Source of the DNA: Excoecaria cochinchinensis
Lineage: Eukaryota; Streptophyta; Magnoliopsida; Malpighiales; Euphorbiaceae
DNA: 64,000 nucleotides
Direction: 5' to 3'
NCBI GenBank assembly: GCA_947683425.1
Contig: CANTUQ010000004.1
Span: 29,136,001-29,200,000, forward strand
In this document: positions 31,868-43,699 of the stretch, in pieces
Numbering within the stretch: the stretch's first letter is position 1
Layout of the letters: the number at the start of each line of letters is the position of its first letter
The notes under the pieces: generated by a model
What the model was told of the DNA's origin: nothing
The model's input: the letters and a program-made list of their open reading frames with translations, nothing else
Database searches by the model: none
Program-made: the position numbers and the translations under genes

Positions 31868-33621
31868 GCAACGGTCGGTTCGGTTCAATAATCGAAATAA
31901 CCGAAAACCGAAATTACTAGATTTTACGAAACCAAACCGAACCGAAGTTTGTGTGATAACCGAACTCAAACCAAACCGAATTTGTCGGTCGGTTTGGTTC
32001 GATTATATGGTTAACCGAAATTTCAGATTTTTAAATTAAAAAAATATAACTAAAAATCATACAAAATTACAAATTATAAATCTAAAATCAAACATACAAA
32101 TTGAAAAAAAATACAAGTTCAATTGTCCAAATTAAAAGATATAATTAAAAGAAAAAAAATTAAAAAGAAAAAGCTGAAGAATGATGACTGGAAATAGTAA
32201 TTAAAATTTTCATTTCGCAACAATAATGTATTCTCGATTGTTCAAGTGCAAAACCGAGTCACAGCAGTTACTCTTAAGACAAATTATATCATTAGCTAAA
32301 AGCCTAAAACTATAGTCCTAATTAAGCAAGTGGTAATAGTTAAAGTAGTGACTCCATTTAAAATATATGAAGATTGAACAACATCCAAATAATATTACCA
32401 ACTTTCATGTGTTCTTTGCAAAATCAAAGACAGATGGCTTTTTCGTTTGCATTTTTGGTTCACTGCTAATTCAACGCAAACATAACTACTGTATTAATCT
32501 CCAGCTACCAGTCAGCACAAAACAAATGAAGAGTCAATGGAGAATCATTACAAAATAAGCTTCAAAGACAAAATTAGAAAGGGCTGGACCTCCACTTGCG
32601 GAAAGGGATTCTTGTAAAGATTACTGGAAGCAGCTGTTACACATCACTAATTTTCTTAGAAATTAAAATAAAATTATATAAGTTTTGTCAAGTGTGTAAA
32701 GATTACTGCAATTCTAAGTTTCCTACACACACAAAACCTCCAAGTCGTAGATCTAGTTTAAACAAGATAAATCTATTGGACCAAATACTGAAACAAAATA
32801 AAATTGGGAACTAAGAAACAGAATTAGCATCGAAAACGTATGAGGTTTAGATCAAAGCAGCATCAATTAAAATACCATTCTTGAGTTTGAGATTAAAATC
32901 AATACCTGGAAAATGTTCTTCTGATTTGCTACTCAAATACCCAAGGAGCTGCTAGGCATGGAGGAAGAGTGGAGAGAGGTGAAGATTGAGTGAGGAACAG
33001 AGGAGGAGTGGAGGGAGGCGATGGGAGTGAGGAAGAGTGGCGGATCTGGTGGAAGGCGATGGCGGTGAGAGGAATAGGATTTAGGAGAGGGAGGCGATAA
33101 GAAAAATTACCATTCTTGAGTTTGAGATTAAAATCCATACCTGGAAATTTGAAGAGTACTGTAATTCTAAGCGGCTGCTATGGGACCTGAGGGGCTGCTA
33201 GGCGTGGAGGAAGAGTGGAGGGAGGCGAAGACTTAGTGAGAAACAGAGGAGTGGAGGGAGGCGACGATGGGGGTGAGGAAGATTAGTGGACCTAGTGGCT
33301 GGTGGAAGGCGAGGGCGGCGATGGGATTTAGGTATACACAACAGGGGCAGACGCTGAGTTAGAGAGGGAAGTGAGGGAAATTTAGGGCAGAAAGTGAGGA
33401 ATAAAGTGATAAAAACGGTGTGTTTTAATCCAATATGCAAAATGACGTCGTTTTGCATTTACTTCGGTCGGTTCGGTTATTGCACGGTTTCTGCCTTCCA
33501 AAACCGAACCGAACCGATATAACCGAAAATAGTATAAATTAGAAACCGAAACGGAACTAAAATAAAACAATCGGTCGGTTTGGTTCGGCTTTTCGGTTAA
33601 ACCCATAGTTTGCTCACCCCT
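31868..33621. mobile_element. hAT-like non-autonomous element, 1.75 kb
   Basis: Subterminal CGGTCGGTTCGGTT (31871) and, near the right end, its inverted relative within AACCGAAAAGCCGAACC read on the other strand; the right end is TGCTCACCCCTA. The 10-bp ACATAATAAT flanks both sides (31858-31867, 33622-33631). The left end lacks the expected AGGGGTGAG, a likely small deletion. Near 33440 is a near-palindrome with AATGACGTCGTTTT, a motif common in plant hAT MITEs (recall). No transposase is visible. Confidence 0.7.
32872..33335. repeat. ~240-bp direct duplication inside the hAT-like element
   Basis: CCATTCTTGAGTTTGAGATT at about 32873 recurs at about 33110, each followed by a GGAGG/GGCGATGGG-rich purine stretch. 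The copies have diverged by indels. Small minus-strand frames here are low-complexity (L/P/S-rich), not genes. Confidence 0.75.
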
Positions 33622-33631
33622 ACATAATAAT

Positions 33632-33956
33632 TAGAAGGATAATTTTAATCCTTATTATAGGTGACAAATGGGTAAAATTAGATGGTTTGGATTGGATCAT
33701 AAATGGACTATTATTTATGAGTGATAAATAGGCCAATTGGGTGGGTTTGGGTCAATCCATTGATTTGTTATATGTTAACCCAAATAGATCGCATGGTAGC
33801 TCCAATGGGTCAATCCATTTAACCCATTTTTTAATTAAAATTAACACTTGATATAATTACGACATAATAAAAAAGTTATTATAAAAATGTTGGCCCAAAT
33901 AGGCCACATGGTGGTCCAAACGGATTGGGTTTTGGTCACATCTAATTGAGTATTTA
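33632..33956. other. AT-rich stretch with CCCA/TGGG word repeats; no gene
   Basis: Contains several GGGTCAATCCATTTAACCCA-like words in both orientations, as seen at the ends of plant hAT MITEs, but no clean termini or duplication could be set. No open frame. Confidence 0.4.
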
Positions 33957-35113
33957 AAATTTTTTTCTACGCAAGTCTGATTCAAGTCCATATAAATAAA
34001 ATACAGGTCTAGCACGGGTTAGGATGGGTTCAGACTGTGTCAGGTTCGATCGAGCCAGATCTGATTCAGACAAAGCCTAAATGGGATTTTAAGATTTTTT
34101 CAACACAAACTCGATCTAATTCTATATAAGTAAAATAAGGGCTTAGTATGAGCTGGATTATGTTCAGGTCGAACCTAATCGGACCGGATTGGATTTGAAC
34201 CGGTCCTAACTTGACTTCTAAACTTTTTCTATGCAAATTCGATATAAGTGCACATAAATAAAATAGGGGCCTAGCATGGGCTAGATTGGATTTGGGACAG
34301 GCCGAGTTCGACCGAGCCTGGTTTGTTCGAGTTTAGATTTTTTTTCTGCATAAGCCCAGTCCAAGTCCGTATAAATAAAATATGGGCTTAGTATGGGTTG
34401 TGCTGGGTCTAATAGGCATTTGAGATTTTTTCTGCATAAGCCCAATCCATGTTTGGGCCTGACCTAACAGAAATTTAAAAATGTTCTTCTACACGAGCCC
34501 AATCCAAGTTCGGGCCAGAACTGGTCGGAATTTAAAAATATTCTTCTACACAAATCCAATCCAAGTTCTGGCCGGACCTGACCGAAATTTAAAAATATTC
34601 TTCTGCACAAGCTTGTATAATTAAAATACAAGTTTACTTCGAGTTGGGGCTGAGTTCGAACTGGGTTGGAATGAATCGAGTTCAAGCCAGACCTAATCGA
34701 AATTTGAAAAAAATTTTACACAAGCTTGCATAAATAAAATATAGGTCTATTTTAGGTTGGACTAGATTCAAGCTAGAATAGGTCGAATTGGTTCGGGATG
34801 TCAAGTTCGGGTTGGGTCCAACTAGAATTTGAAAGATTTTTCTACACAAAGCTACGTAAATAAAATACAGACCTATTTCTGGTTAGGGCCGGGATTGGCC
34901 AAATTTGAGCTGGGACAAGATGGGTTGGATTTAGGCTAGGCCTAACCTAAATTTGACGGTTTTTTCTACATAAGCTTATATAAATTGAACACAATCCTGG
35001 TTGGGGTTGAATTGAGTTCAGGCCGAGCTCTAGCTAGGCAAGGATGGGATGGATCGGATTTGTGCCGGATATAATTGAAATTTGAAAAATCTTTTCTACA
35101 CAAGCCTGCATAT
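33957..35113. repeat. Degenerate ~90-130-bp tandem array
   Basis: About nine or ten units, each with a TTTTTCTACACAAGC-like block, then TATAAATAAAATA, then a G/T-rich CTAGCATGGGTTGG-like block. Units vary in length and are well diverged. Bounded on the right by the LTR start at 35114. It could be old satellite DNA or the tandem part of a lost element. Confidence 0.75.
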
Positions 35114-35885
35114 TGTAGACACCGGATCCCGAGGTAACTCAGATCTGAGTTACCCCATGGGGATTCTAATACCTGTTTTCACTGGTGGAGAATTGAAAAT
35201 GCCCATATTCTTCCTTGGATTTCATACATTTTAAAAATGTCTCTTTGATTTTATCCCTTTGCGTCTTTCGCGAGATTAGAAGAGGTTTTAAAAGCAAATT
35301 TTTGAGTTTCAAGCTAACAGACGGCCGTCAGTCATTGAGTGACGCCCGTTTGTCACCTTTCTCCTTGCTTGTCTCTCGCGGGGAGGGCCTTTGCGCTCGT
35401 CCTAGATGCTGAGTGGCATTCTCATAGTTTTTTAGCTCACTTGAGAGATGCTTGTAGGTCAATAAGGGATGTTTGTCTGTTATGAATTTGCAGAATAAAG
35501 TCAGTTTTTCGACGGTTAATTAATGAGGGAGATTTGATTTTTTCATCAAATCTAAAAGATAAGGCAAGTGGGTGACCCTCCCCCTTAAAAGGGTAAAACT
35601 TTTTGGATTTTAAGGGGATTGGTTTTTCAGGAAACTGAAAAAAGAGAAAGAGAGAGAATTGAAAAACCAAGAAAATAGAAAATGAGAGAAGAAGAGAAAA
35701 AGAAGGAAGAAAATAGGACTCTTTTTTCATAGGAGTTTCTCGGTTCTTTCACTAATTTCTCAAGAAAACACACTAAAGGAAGGAGGTTTTGAGATAAAAA
35801 AAAAAAAAAAAAGTCAATTTCTTGACTTAAATCCTTCTTTTCCATTAAAACACAATAAGAAGTTTTTAGAAAGAGAAAATAGGGG
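35114..35885 (+). repeat. Element F: truncated plus-strand LTR
   Basis: Begins TGTAGACACCGGATCCC, the family LTR start, in plus orientation, followed by a GC-rich block (about 35318-35410) and an AT-rich part with a long A run near 35796. It stops abruptly at 35886, where the minus-strand element C begins, so C appears to have landed in it. The rest of F is not in view. Confidence 0.75.
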
Positions 35886-37982
35886 TGTGACACGCGAGAA
35901 CCCGCTCATGTTTCCCGGATGGCTCGCTTTTAGGGTCCAAGAAGGGTTGGCATCTAAATTTTGAGTAACATGAGACATTTTGGAATCCCCACCCAATAGA
36001 ATATTGGGAAAGTTCATCTAGTCTCATGAAACCTTTAGGCACTTTTGAGGTATTTTGGAATCTCCACCCAATTTATAAGAAATTAGGAAAGGTTATCTAA
36101 CGTCGAGGGTCTTAAACCAGAAAAGGTGTTCGGAACTTCACTCTTATTAATGCCTTAAGTTAAATTATAAATGAGTTTTTTAGTAATTGAAATTCCATCT
36201 CTCATCTCACGCGATCATGCAATAAAATTAAAGCGCATTTCAAGCATTTTGGAAAGCAGTAAAAAAGCCAATAAAGAAAGCGATAAATAAATTACACGTG
36301 AAAAATGGGACAGAACAATCCCCCAAAATAAAAAGCATAAATAAATGAATAAAATCGCCCCAAAATTAATTACAAGGGCCCAAAATAAATAATACACAAA
36401 AAAGAATAAAACAAAACATATGATACATAAATCAGGACATTTATTAGAATTTAGGAACATTGGTTCCATTGTGTTAACTTGAAAATCCGAGAGTTATTTT
36501 TGGCAATAAAAATAGGGATAATTGGATCCCATTTTACGAAAATTAACACTCATTTGAAAATGAAGGTTTATTGGCTAAAACCAGGACATTAGTCCTATTT
36601 TATTAACAAAAATCCAATTTTTTATTATTGTAAAAAACATGAGTTTCTCTAAAATAACGCACCAAAATACCATTTTGCATAAAACATGCAAAATAATAAA
36701 ATAAAGGAAAAAAAGAAATTAAAAATGCAAACCAAACCTTGAAGGCTCCTAATCTCTTAATTTTTTGGCTTGCCCAGATCATTATTCAAAGTGAAATAAA
36801 TAAGTTTGACAGGCAATAAGAACAAGAAATAAAAAACGATGTTAGTAAATAACATGATATAATAGAAATAAGTAATTAAAAGAAGCAGATACAATAGATA
36901 ATTCTAATTGAGAAAAATATTTATTGTTACTACAGAAGAATAATGATTGATAAAAAGTACTATAAATTAGCAAAGTGGATTAATTACCAAAAGTGGAACC
37001 AAATGATAAACACAAAATTAAAACTAGATATCCTACAGATTCAACTTATATTCCATGCATCATACCGATAATTTGATTAAATTAAGCTAAGTTCATATTA
37101 ATTACAACAAATAAATTAATAGTGATTTACAGTATTTACAATGGAGAAAAATAAATAATCAACACAAAGTAAGGAAAGAGAGAGGATTGGCTCTAACCCG
37201 TATATTTACCCTCAGAAGTTTTGATTCTGGCTGCAAAAAAAAGAACAGATTTCCTCGTCGATTGCTTCAAAAATAGAATCAAGAAAGCCTAGATCAAACT
37301 TTCTCTTACTAAAAAACTTAAGTTCGAGATGAGAATTGAATCTTTAACACAAATAATTAATTTCTTTGGCTCAAGACACAATCTGAGAATTTTTGAAAAA
37401 TCTTTTTAGCTCTCAAAAATTGTCTTTTTAGAATTTTTGTTCTTCTGACGTTGTAACACTCTCCCTCATTAATGGTTTTGAAATTTTCCTTTTATATCAT
37501 CTTTGAAAAATTAGGTTTTAGAAGTTTTAATCCCATTCAAAAATCCCTTAATTATCCTTTAGAAATAAAATTTTATCCTTTTGAAAAATAAAAAAAAAGA
37601 ATTGGAGTTTAATTCAAACTTAAAACAAGAAAAAATCCAGAAAAAACCGGAAAAAACAAAGTTCCAGTGAGATAGGAGACGAACGAGGTGCGGCCCTCGC
37701 GCTGGAGGCCATGCCTCGCAGGCCCGAGGTGCGGCCTCGTGCGAGAGGCTGCATGCTGCTCAAAGCGTGACCTCGCGAAAGAGCCCACACGCTGCCAGCA
37801 GGAGCCATGCAGGTCACGCGGCTGCAGATAACCAAAAATCCCAAAAATAATAATAATTTTTTATTTAAAGAGAAGGGTTTCGACAAGGAAATCATTGCTT
37901 CTAACTTTTCCGCCTATGAACAAGCATTATTTTCATCACTAGGTAACCTTGGTTTGGGCTGTCTCAGGACCCGATGTCTACA
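35886..37982 (-). repeat. 3' LTR of element C
   Basis: 2097 bp. On the minus strand it begins TGTAGACATCGGGTCC (37982 leftward) and ends ...GTGTCACA at 35886. A GC-rich block lies at about 37680-37815. It differs strongly from the LTR at 51573-53996. Confidence 0.85.
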
Positions 37983-38001
37983 GTTGCGTCCGGTTTTGGG
38001 G
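37983..38001 (-). other. Polypurine tract of element C
   Basis: On the minus strand CCCCAAAACCGGACGCAAC directly precedes the LTR start; a mutated form of the family PPT CCAAAATTGGGGGCAAC. Confidence 0.65.
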
Positions 38002-38189
38002 AACGTAGTGCATGGGTGCCTAGGTGAGCCAAAACTAAAAAAAAATAATGGAAAAGACACATACCTGAGGCAGCTGCCTTTTCGGTCTAAATGAAGTTGT
38101 TGGGGTAGTTATCGTTAATTTGTCGACGTGTTAACCCTTGTGGAACCTATGTTGTGTCTAGCTTTTGCCATTGTGATCTATAATTGACT

Positions 38190-38421
38190 TTGATGTGGTG
38201 TCTAACCTCTTTCGTTGCGGTATCTAACCTGTGCTATGTATAGCCCTAGCCGTGTTAGTATCTATCTTGTTCAGCAGTGTCTAACCTCCTTCGTTGCGGC
38301 ATCTAACCTGTGCGGTGTATAGCCCCAGCTGTGTAGGTATCTAACCTATCGATGCGGTGTCTAACCTCCTTCGTTGTGGCATCTAACCTGTGCGGTGTAT
38401 AGCCCCAGCCATGTAGGTATC
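38190..38421 (-). repeat. ~82-bp tandem array of element C, target of B
   Basis: Three units with TCTAACCTCCTTCGTTGCGG and GTATAGCCCCAGC, period about 82 bp. The third is cut after GTATC by element B and resumes at 47579 with GTATCTAACC, so B lies inside the array. Confidence 0.85.
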
Positions 38422-39290
38422 TGTGACGCGCGCCGGATCCCCGCGGCCGCCCCTCTGACCGCTCGCTCGAGGGCGATCGGGCAATTGTGGGTCCGTTGAC
38501 AGCTTGCAATAAATCGCAAGTGCGTCTATGTTGGGCAACAAGGAGGTTTTATGGAGTCGCCACCCAATAGAACATTGGGAAAGTTTCTCTCGCCTCGGAG
38601 AGCCTAAGACTGCGCATAGTATCCATTTTGGGCCAGCCATAGGGGTCTTGGAAGGTAAACCTCTCGCCCTAAGGAGCCTAGGATTAGCGCTAAAGTCTCG
38701 TGGCACAAAAAGGTGTCTTGGAGGGTAGACCTCTAGCCTCTTTGAGCCCAAAGACCAGAGCTGGGTTCGGGATTTCTTATCTATTTCTACCTCGATTATT
38801 TTATTTTCAAATTTTAATTATCATTGATTCGCTCTCTCTCCACACGATGCAATTTAAATTAAAGCGCATTCATCCATTTAAGAGCATAAAATAAAATAGC
38901 ATTAAAGTATGAAATAAATTTACAATAATACTAAAGGTAGAATACAACCCTCGTTTGTAAATGTGCAATACATGCATAAAACGGAATATTCATTAACAAT
39001 AAGAACATTGGTCCTCGCATGCGTTCATTATGGAAAACAATTTTCATGTGATGATTTTATCGGGTATAAATAGGACATTGGTCCAATTTTATTTAGTAAA
39101 CATTTTATTTTAGTAGAAAACATTTGTGTGGTGGTTCTTTTTAATAGCGGTCGAAAATCATTTTATTATTACAGATCTCAGATAAATAAAATAGAATGAA
39201 ATAAAAATTACATATTTCTAAGTAAATAAATAAATGAATACATAAATAATTGCATAAATAAATAACAATAATAATAACAATAATCAATAA

Positions 39291-39292
39291 TG

Positions 39293-39336
<44 letters not shown>
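39291..39336. repeat. AAT microsatellite in the B LTR
   Basis: About 15 AAT units; the counterpart near 46185-46220 in the other LTR is shorter. The surrounding 300 bp is almost pure A/T. Confidence 0.9.
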
Positions 39337-39337
<1 letters not shown>

Positions 39338-39584
39338 TTAAAACATAAAATTAAATAATCACAAATCAATTAAATAATAACATCAACATAAAATTAACAC
39401 AAATTAGACAATAATAATAATAATAAATATAAAAATAACAATAATAAACAATAAAATAATATTAAAACAGAATAATAAATAAATATAATAATAATATTAT
39501 AATAATATTAATAATATTAATAAACAGAAATTAAATAATATATATATATATAAAATAATATAAATTAAGGGAAAGGGAGGCTCA

Positions 39585-39870
39585 CCGTCGCCGGAGGGTC
39601 GCCGGATCTGGGGTGACCGACACAGCCACCACCGGGTCGGAGGTCAGGCCACCGGAGGCACGGCGGAAGGGGTCACGCACCGGAAGGGACTTCGCTAGAG
39701 TCGGAAAATGCTTCGAAGCGTCACGGGTGGTTCTCCACACGCGCCTCGCTGTCGGCCACCGACGGAGGAACGACCGGCACGGTGAGCTTCGTCTGGAGGT
39801 GCTGTTTCCTCTGGTGGGGCGCGTGCCGCCGTATGTGGCGGCATTTGGCCGGCGGAGGCGACGGTTCCTC
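39585..39870. other. GC-rich island inside the B LTR
   Basis: CG-dense block (GTCGCCGGAGGGTCGCCGGA and on) in an otherwise AT-rich LTR, repeated at about 46455-46770 in the other LTR. An open plus-strand frame (39613-40086; 46491-46964) runs through the block and the adjoining CT tract in both LTRs. I see no domain; probably chance. Confidence 0.7.
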
Positions 39871-40562
39871 CTCTCCTTTTTCTTCCTCTTTTCCCTTTTC
39901 CGGCGTCTTTGGCTGGTCTCCGATTGGCTGTCCCTGGCTGTCCCTCTCTTCTTCTCTTCTATTTCCCTTTTATTTCTTTTTGATTTTGGTCCCTCACTCT
40001 CAGGTCTTGCTCTCTCTTTTCTTTCTTTTCCTGTTTTCCTTTTCCTTTTATTTCTTTTCCTTTCTCTTTTTTATTCTTTCTTTTGATTTCTCTTTGTTTC
40101 CTCTCTCTCTTGTTCTTCGGCTCCCCTCCTCTATTCTTTTCTTTTCTTTCTCTTTTCTTTTCCTTTCTTTTTCTGTGTTCCAATCCGAGAGAGCCCCTTC
40201 TAATTTCCTCATCTTATTCTACTTATACCCCTAAAATTAGGGCTAAAGGGCACAATGGTCATTTCCACCATAATTTCCTCCTTTTCTTTTAATTAATCTA
40301 ACTTAATACACATACACTAATTAATCAAACATTACATACATAAAAATTAATCAAACATTACACATTACACATTAATTTATTAATTAAAAATGCACATATT
40401 AATCACATCTTAATACAATAATTAATTAAACATTACATACATCACATATTAATATAATTAATCTACTCAATATATAATTTATCTAATTAATTAAACATTC
40501 TACATTTTAACTAATTAATTAACTAATTAATCTTTAATTTTACATGCACACATATTTATATT

Positions 40563-40565
<3 letters not shown>

Positions 40566-40602
<37 letters not shown>
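40566..40602. repeat. AT dinucleotide run in the B 3' LTR
   Basis: About 18 TA units; the 5' LTR counterpart (about 47460-47508) has about 24. The two LTRs were identical at insertion, so the difference arose since. Confidence 0.9.
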
Positions 40603-40605
<3 letters not shown>

Positions 40606-40673
40606 AGGGAATTATCAAGGATCCAAAATTACCATTGCCATTTTTATGCCGGACTCGGGACCCGGTGTCTACA

Positions 40674-40692
40674 GTTGCCCCCAATTTTGGAG
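40674..40692 (-). other. Polypurine tract of element B
   Basis: Minus-strand CTCCAAAATTGGGGGCAAC directly before the LTR start. Confidence 0.8.
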
Positions 40693-40794
40693 AAGCTAGT
40701 GCATAGACACCTAGGTGAGCCAAAATTCAAAGAGGAAGAGAGAAGGGATTACATACCTGTGGCGGAAACCTTGTCTTCTTGCCGAGAGTTGGAT

Positions 40795-41240
40795 AAAGAG
40801 ATGCCTCCTCAGAGGGCTTCGAGATTTGCCTCCTCAGAGGGCTTAAAGGTTTTGCCTCCTCAGAGGGCTTAGGGATTTGCCTCCTCAGAGGACTTACAGG
40901 TTTTGCCTCCTCAGAGGACTTTGAGATTTTGCCTCCTCGGAGGACTTTGAGAATTTGCCTCCTCAGAGGACTTTGGGATTTTGCCTCCTCAGAGGACTTA
41001 GAGATTTTGCCTCCTCAGAGGACTTCAAGATTTTGCCTCCTCAGAGGACTTTGGGATTTTGCCTCCTCAGAGGATTTTGAGGTTTTGCCTCCTCAGAGGA
41101 CTTTGGGGAATTTGCCTCCTCAGAGGACTTTGAGGTTTTGCCTCCTCAGAGGACTTGGGGAATTTGCCTCCTCAGAGGACTTAGAGATTTTGCCTCCTCA
41201 GAGGACTTGGAGAATTTGCCTCCTCAGAGGACTTTGATGA
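40795..41240 (-). repeat. ~28-bp tandem array of B with CCTCCTCAGAGGAC core
   Basis: About 16 units of TTTGCCTCCTCAGAGGACTT plus a variable GNGGATT-like spacer. CCTC-CTC-AGAGG is a near-palindrome. More diverged copies continue at 41540-41660. The open frame through it (40929-41237) is a repeat artefact. Confidence 0.9.
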
Positions 41241-41254
41241 TGTGGTGAATGTGC

Positions 41255-41405
41255 CGAGTCTGCTCCAGACTTACAAAGCGCAAATTACACTGAATCGCTA
41301 CCAAGATTCGAAGTGTTTGCACTGAATTGCTACCAAGATTCAAAGTGCGAGGATTGCTCTCTTGAGCTGCACCGAGTCTGCTCCAGACTTACAAAGTGCT
41401 GATGT
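41255..41405 (-). repeat. Four hairpin units in B related to the E array
   Basis: Units read GTGCCGAGTCTGCTCCAGAC..GCGC, ACACTGAATCGCTACCAAGA..AGTGT, GCACTGAATTGCTACCAAGA..AGTGC and GCACCGAGTCTGCTCCAGAC..GTGC. Both the outer and inner arms pair in each. Confidence 0.8.
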
Positions 41406-41985
41406 TGTTCTTCTGAAATGGATGTCCTTCTGGACTGGGTGTCCTCCTGGACTGCCCTTCTGAGCGGTCATTCAGATATTTTCTGCAAAATCAGATGCAC
41501 AAAATATACACAAGAAGTTGTATGCATGATGTTGTGTGGGACTTGTCTCCTTAGGGAGCTTAGGGAATAGACCTCTTCAAAGGGCTTCGAGATTTGCCTC
41601 CTCAAAGGACTTCACGTTTTGCCTCCTCAGAGGGCTTTGGGATTTGCCTCCTCAAAGGACTTCAAAATTTGATTATGTGCCCCTGAGAGGTCTTAGGTTG
41701 AGATCTTGATTGATGGATGGAATGATGTCATCACTCAGTTTCTGCCGGTGTCCGCATCGAGTCTCTTTTTCTGTAAGACTTAGAAAGGCAAATATGCAAA
41801 AAAAAATTCGTGAGCATGCATGTGTATGCATGTATATGCAGCAATGCAGTATAAAAAAATTCGTCTAAGTGGGTTGGAGGCCACAGCCGATTTGATTGTA
41901 ATTTGCAGTAAGATCAGTGCCTTCTGGAATTGCCTTTGAATTTCATGCTCTTTGGGGATCATGAGGTTCTCGTCTGAAACCTGTA
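41406..41985. other. B 3' region, noncoding
   Basis: No open frame. It holds CCTCCTCAAAGGACTT repeat copies, TGCATGTATATGCA-like words near 41820, and a stretch alignable to C near 47900-48270 and E near 61190-61460. Confidence 0.5.
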
Positions 41986-41989
41986 GTCA

Positions 41990-42250
41990 TTATTTTAAGG
42001 TAGTGTGTCCCTTGTGGATTTTCACACTAGCTTTTCTTGGCGGAAAATGCGTCCTTTCGAATTTTCACATGACCCTGTGCCTTATTTTTGCCTGGAATGG
42101 ACCCAATCCAATCCAGCGGCTTTTTTCTCTTTTTTTTTTCTTTTTTTCTTTTTTCTTCTTCTTTTTTTTTTAGGACAGACTGCCTGTTTTCAGGTTTTCA
42201 CTCTGTCCTTTGGCCTAACTTTTGCTTAGAGCGCCAATTATGATTTTCAT
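41990..42250 (-). other. Conserved modules S1 and S2 of element B
   Basis: S1 (41990-42120) has GTGTCCCTTGTGGATTTTCA, CACTAGCTTTTCTT, TGCGTCC and TTTTTGCCTGGAATGGACCC. S2 (42165-42255) has GACTGCCTGTTTTCAGG and TTTTCATCTCTAACGGCC. A CT/T-rich run lies between. Both recur in C, D and E; S1 matches the antisense-gene intron of A. Confidence 0.75.
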
Positions 42251-42255
42251 CTCTA

Positions 42256-43442
42256 ACGGCCATTTTTTCTTTTTTTTTTCTTTGTTTTTCTTTTTTTTTC
42301 TTTTGTACATCAGATGAACTATTCTGGTTACATCAATACCATTGCATAAATGCACATATTTCAATTTGATTTCATAATATATGATCATTATTTGGCATTA
42401 ATCTCAAGATAAAAAACCTCATCCAATCTCGGGATAGATCTTGAAAGCATCAAACTCTTGTTATCAATCTGCTCTCTTTTTGATTCGGATGATTGAATAT
42501 TTTCTCTCTGCTCTCATTTAATCTTTTGAATGCAAATTCTAGAAGCAACGTCGGAGACAAGACTTAACTCGAATGCATGAATGCACTCATGGCTTCTCGC
42601 TTGAAGCTCAAGAAACACTATAGGCCTCTTCTTACGTACCAAACCTTACAAGAAGGTCATCTCCGCTAATTGGATAAGACTAAACCCAGAATCAAAAGGT
42701 CTTTCTTTGGTTGTAATGTTAGGCTTGGGTAGATGGCTGTCAAAGAAAGATCAGGTCGCTAAAGAAAAATGGCTGCGATATTTTCTCAACTGATGGATGA
42801 ACCGTTCTCGGTTCAAAAGTATTCTTGAATTTGGGTTCGATAACATTCTAGCTCCTTGAGATCAGAAGGGCAATCATTGAAACTAGTCAATTGGTCACCA
42901 TTTTGAGCTCTCTTTTTTATTCTTCTTTTTTCTTTTCTTTGCTTCTTTTTCTTTCATTTTTCCTTTTTGGATTTTTCGCTTTTCGCTTTTCGTTTTTTTT
43001 GCTTTCGCTTCTCTTTTTTTTGAGCTCATGCCTTTCATGCATGACTAAACCCTCTTTCCAAAGTCTGAACTTGCTCTTATCGAGGCAATTTTTTAATAGT
43101 CCAAAGAATTGTTCAAATGTACATCCATCAGTTTTAGAGCGGCCACTCTTCTAAGGGGAAGCCAAAATCATTTTAGGCGAGGGGGTAGTTTTAATGTGTG
43201 TAACAACAAAATTGGTACGCATTCAGCATACCTGCATAAAGGCTCAATGGGCTAGCAAGCGATTGCAGAACAAGGGTAGGAAATAGTCATTTAGAGAGCT
43301 ATGCAAAAAAATAGTGCCTAAATCATTTTCCAGGTTCTGTCTTATCCAGAGATCGCTTCGACGGGTAATCAGAAAGGTTCTAGTGCTCTTAGTAAGTTTT
43401 CATCCAATCTCCTAATTGCGACTAGTTTTTTCTTTCTTATTT
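42256..43442. other. B internal region, T-rich, noncoding
   Basis: Long T and CT runs (42260-42310, 42900-43025) give spurious F/L-rich frames. 42400-42560 matches the S3 part near E 62140-62240. No protein motif is visible. Confidence 0.55.
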
Positions 43443-43685
43443 TTATTTTCTCTCTGACTCTCTCTCTTCAGGAGTTATATCAGATGCCATCAAGATTTTC
43501 TTTGGATTTTCCAAAGTTCCAAGATTAAATGTAGTAGTATTAATTGAATTAATGTCAAAATGAATGAATGTATCATGATCATAAGAAATGAAATCATCAG
43601 AAATAAAATACAAGTACGCAAAAACATAATTGAAATGACCAATACTGCTTATGCCATTATTTGAAAAACTCGAATATAAAGGCAT
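43443..43685 (-). pseudogene. Pre-RT remnant of element B
   Basis: The minus-strand peptide contains F-A-Y-L-Y-F-I-S-D-D-F and F-N-L-G-T-L-E-N-P-K and ends A-S-D-I-T-P-E-E. It aligns with the segment of A just before RT (10930-11103). RT does not follow; the deletion begins right after it. Confidence 0.8.
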
Positions 43686-43699
43686 CTCCTAGCAAAGCA

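Larger units (their letters stand above)
38422..40673 (-). repeat. 3' LTR of element B
   Basis: 2252 bp; minus-strand start TGTAGACACCGGGTCCC, end CGCGTCACA. It lacks a 35-bp CT-rich piece present near 46980 in the other LTR and has a shorter AT run. A TATA-like motif GGTATAAGTAG lies on the minus strand near 40230. Confidence 0.95.

Noticed and set aside
32929..33458. Minus-strand P/L/S-rich frames (69, 86 residues) in the hAT-like element
   Set aside because: Low-complexity translation of the purine-rich duplicated block; no initiation context or domain.
39613..40086. 157-residue frame, present in both B LTRs (also 46491-46964)
   Set aside because: Both copies are parts of one LTR duplicated by retrotransposition, so conservation is not independent. 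The second half is translated CT-rich sequence (F/L/S), and no domain is seen.
40929..41237. 102-residue repetitive frame
   Set aside because: A translation of the CCTCCTCAGAGGACTT array; it is noncoding in orientation and context.
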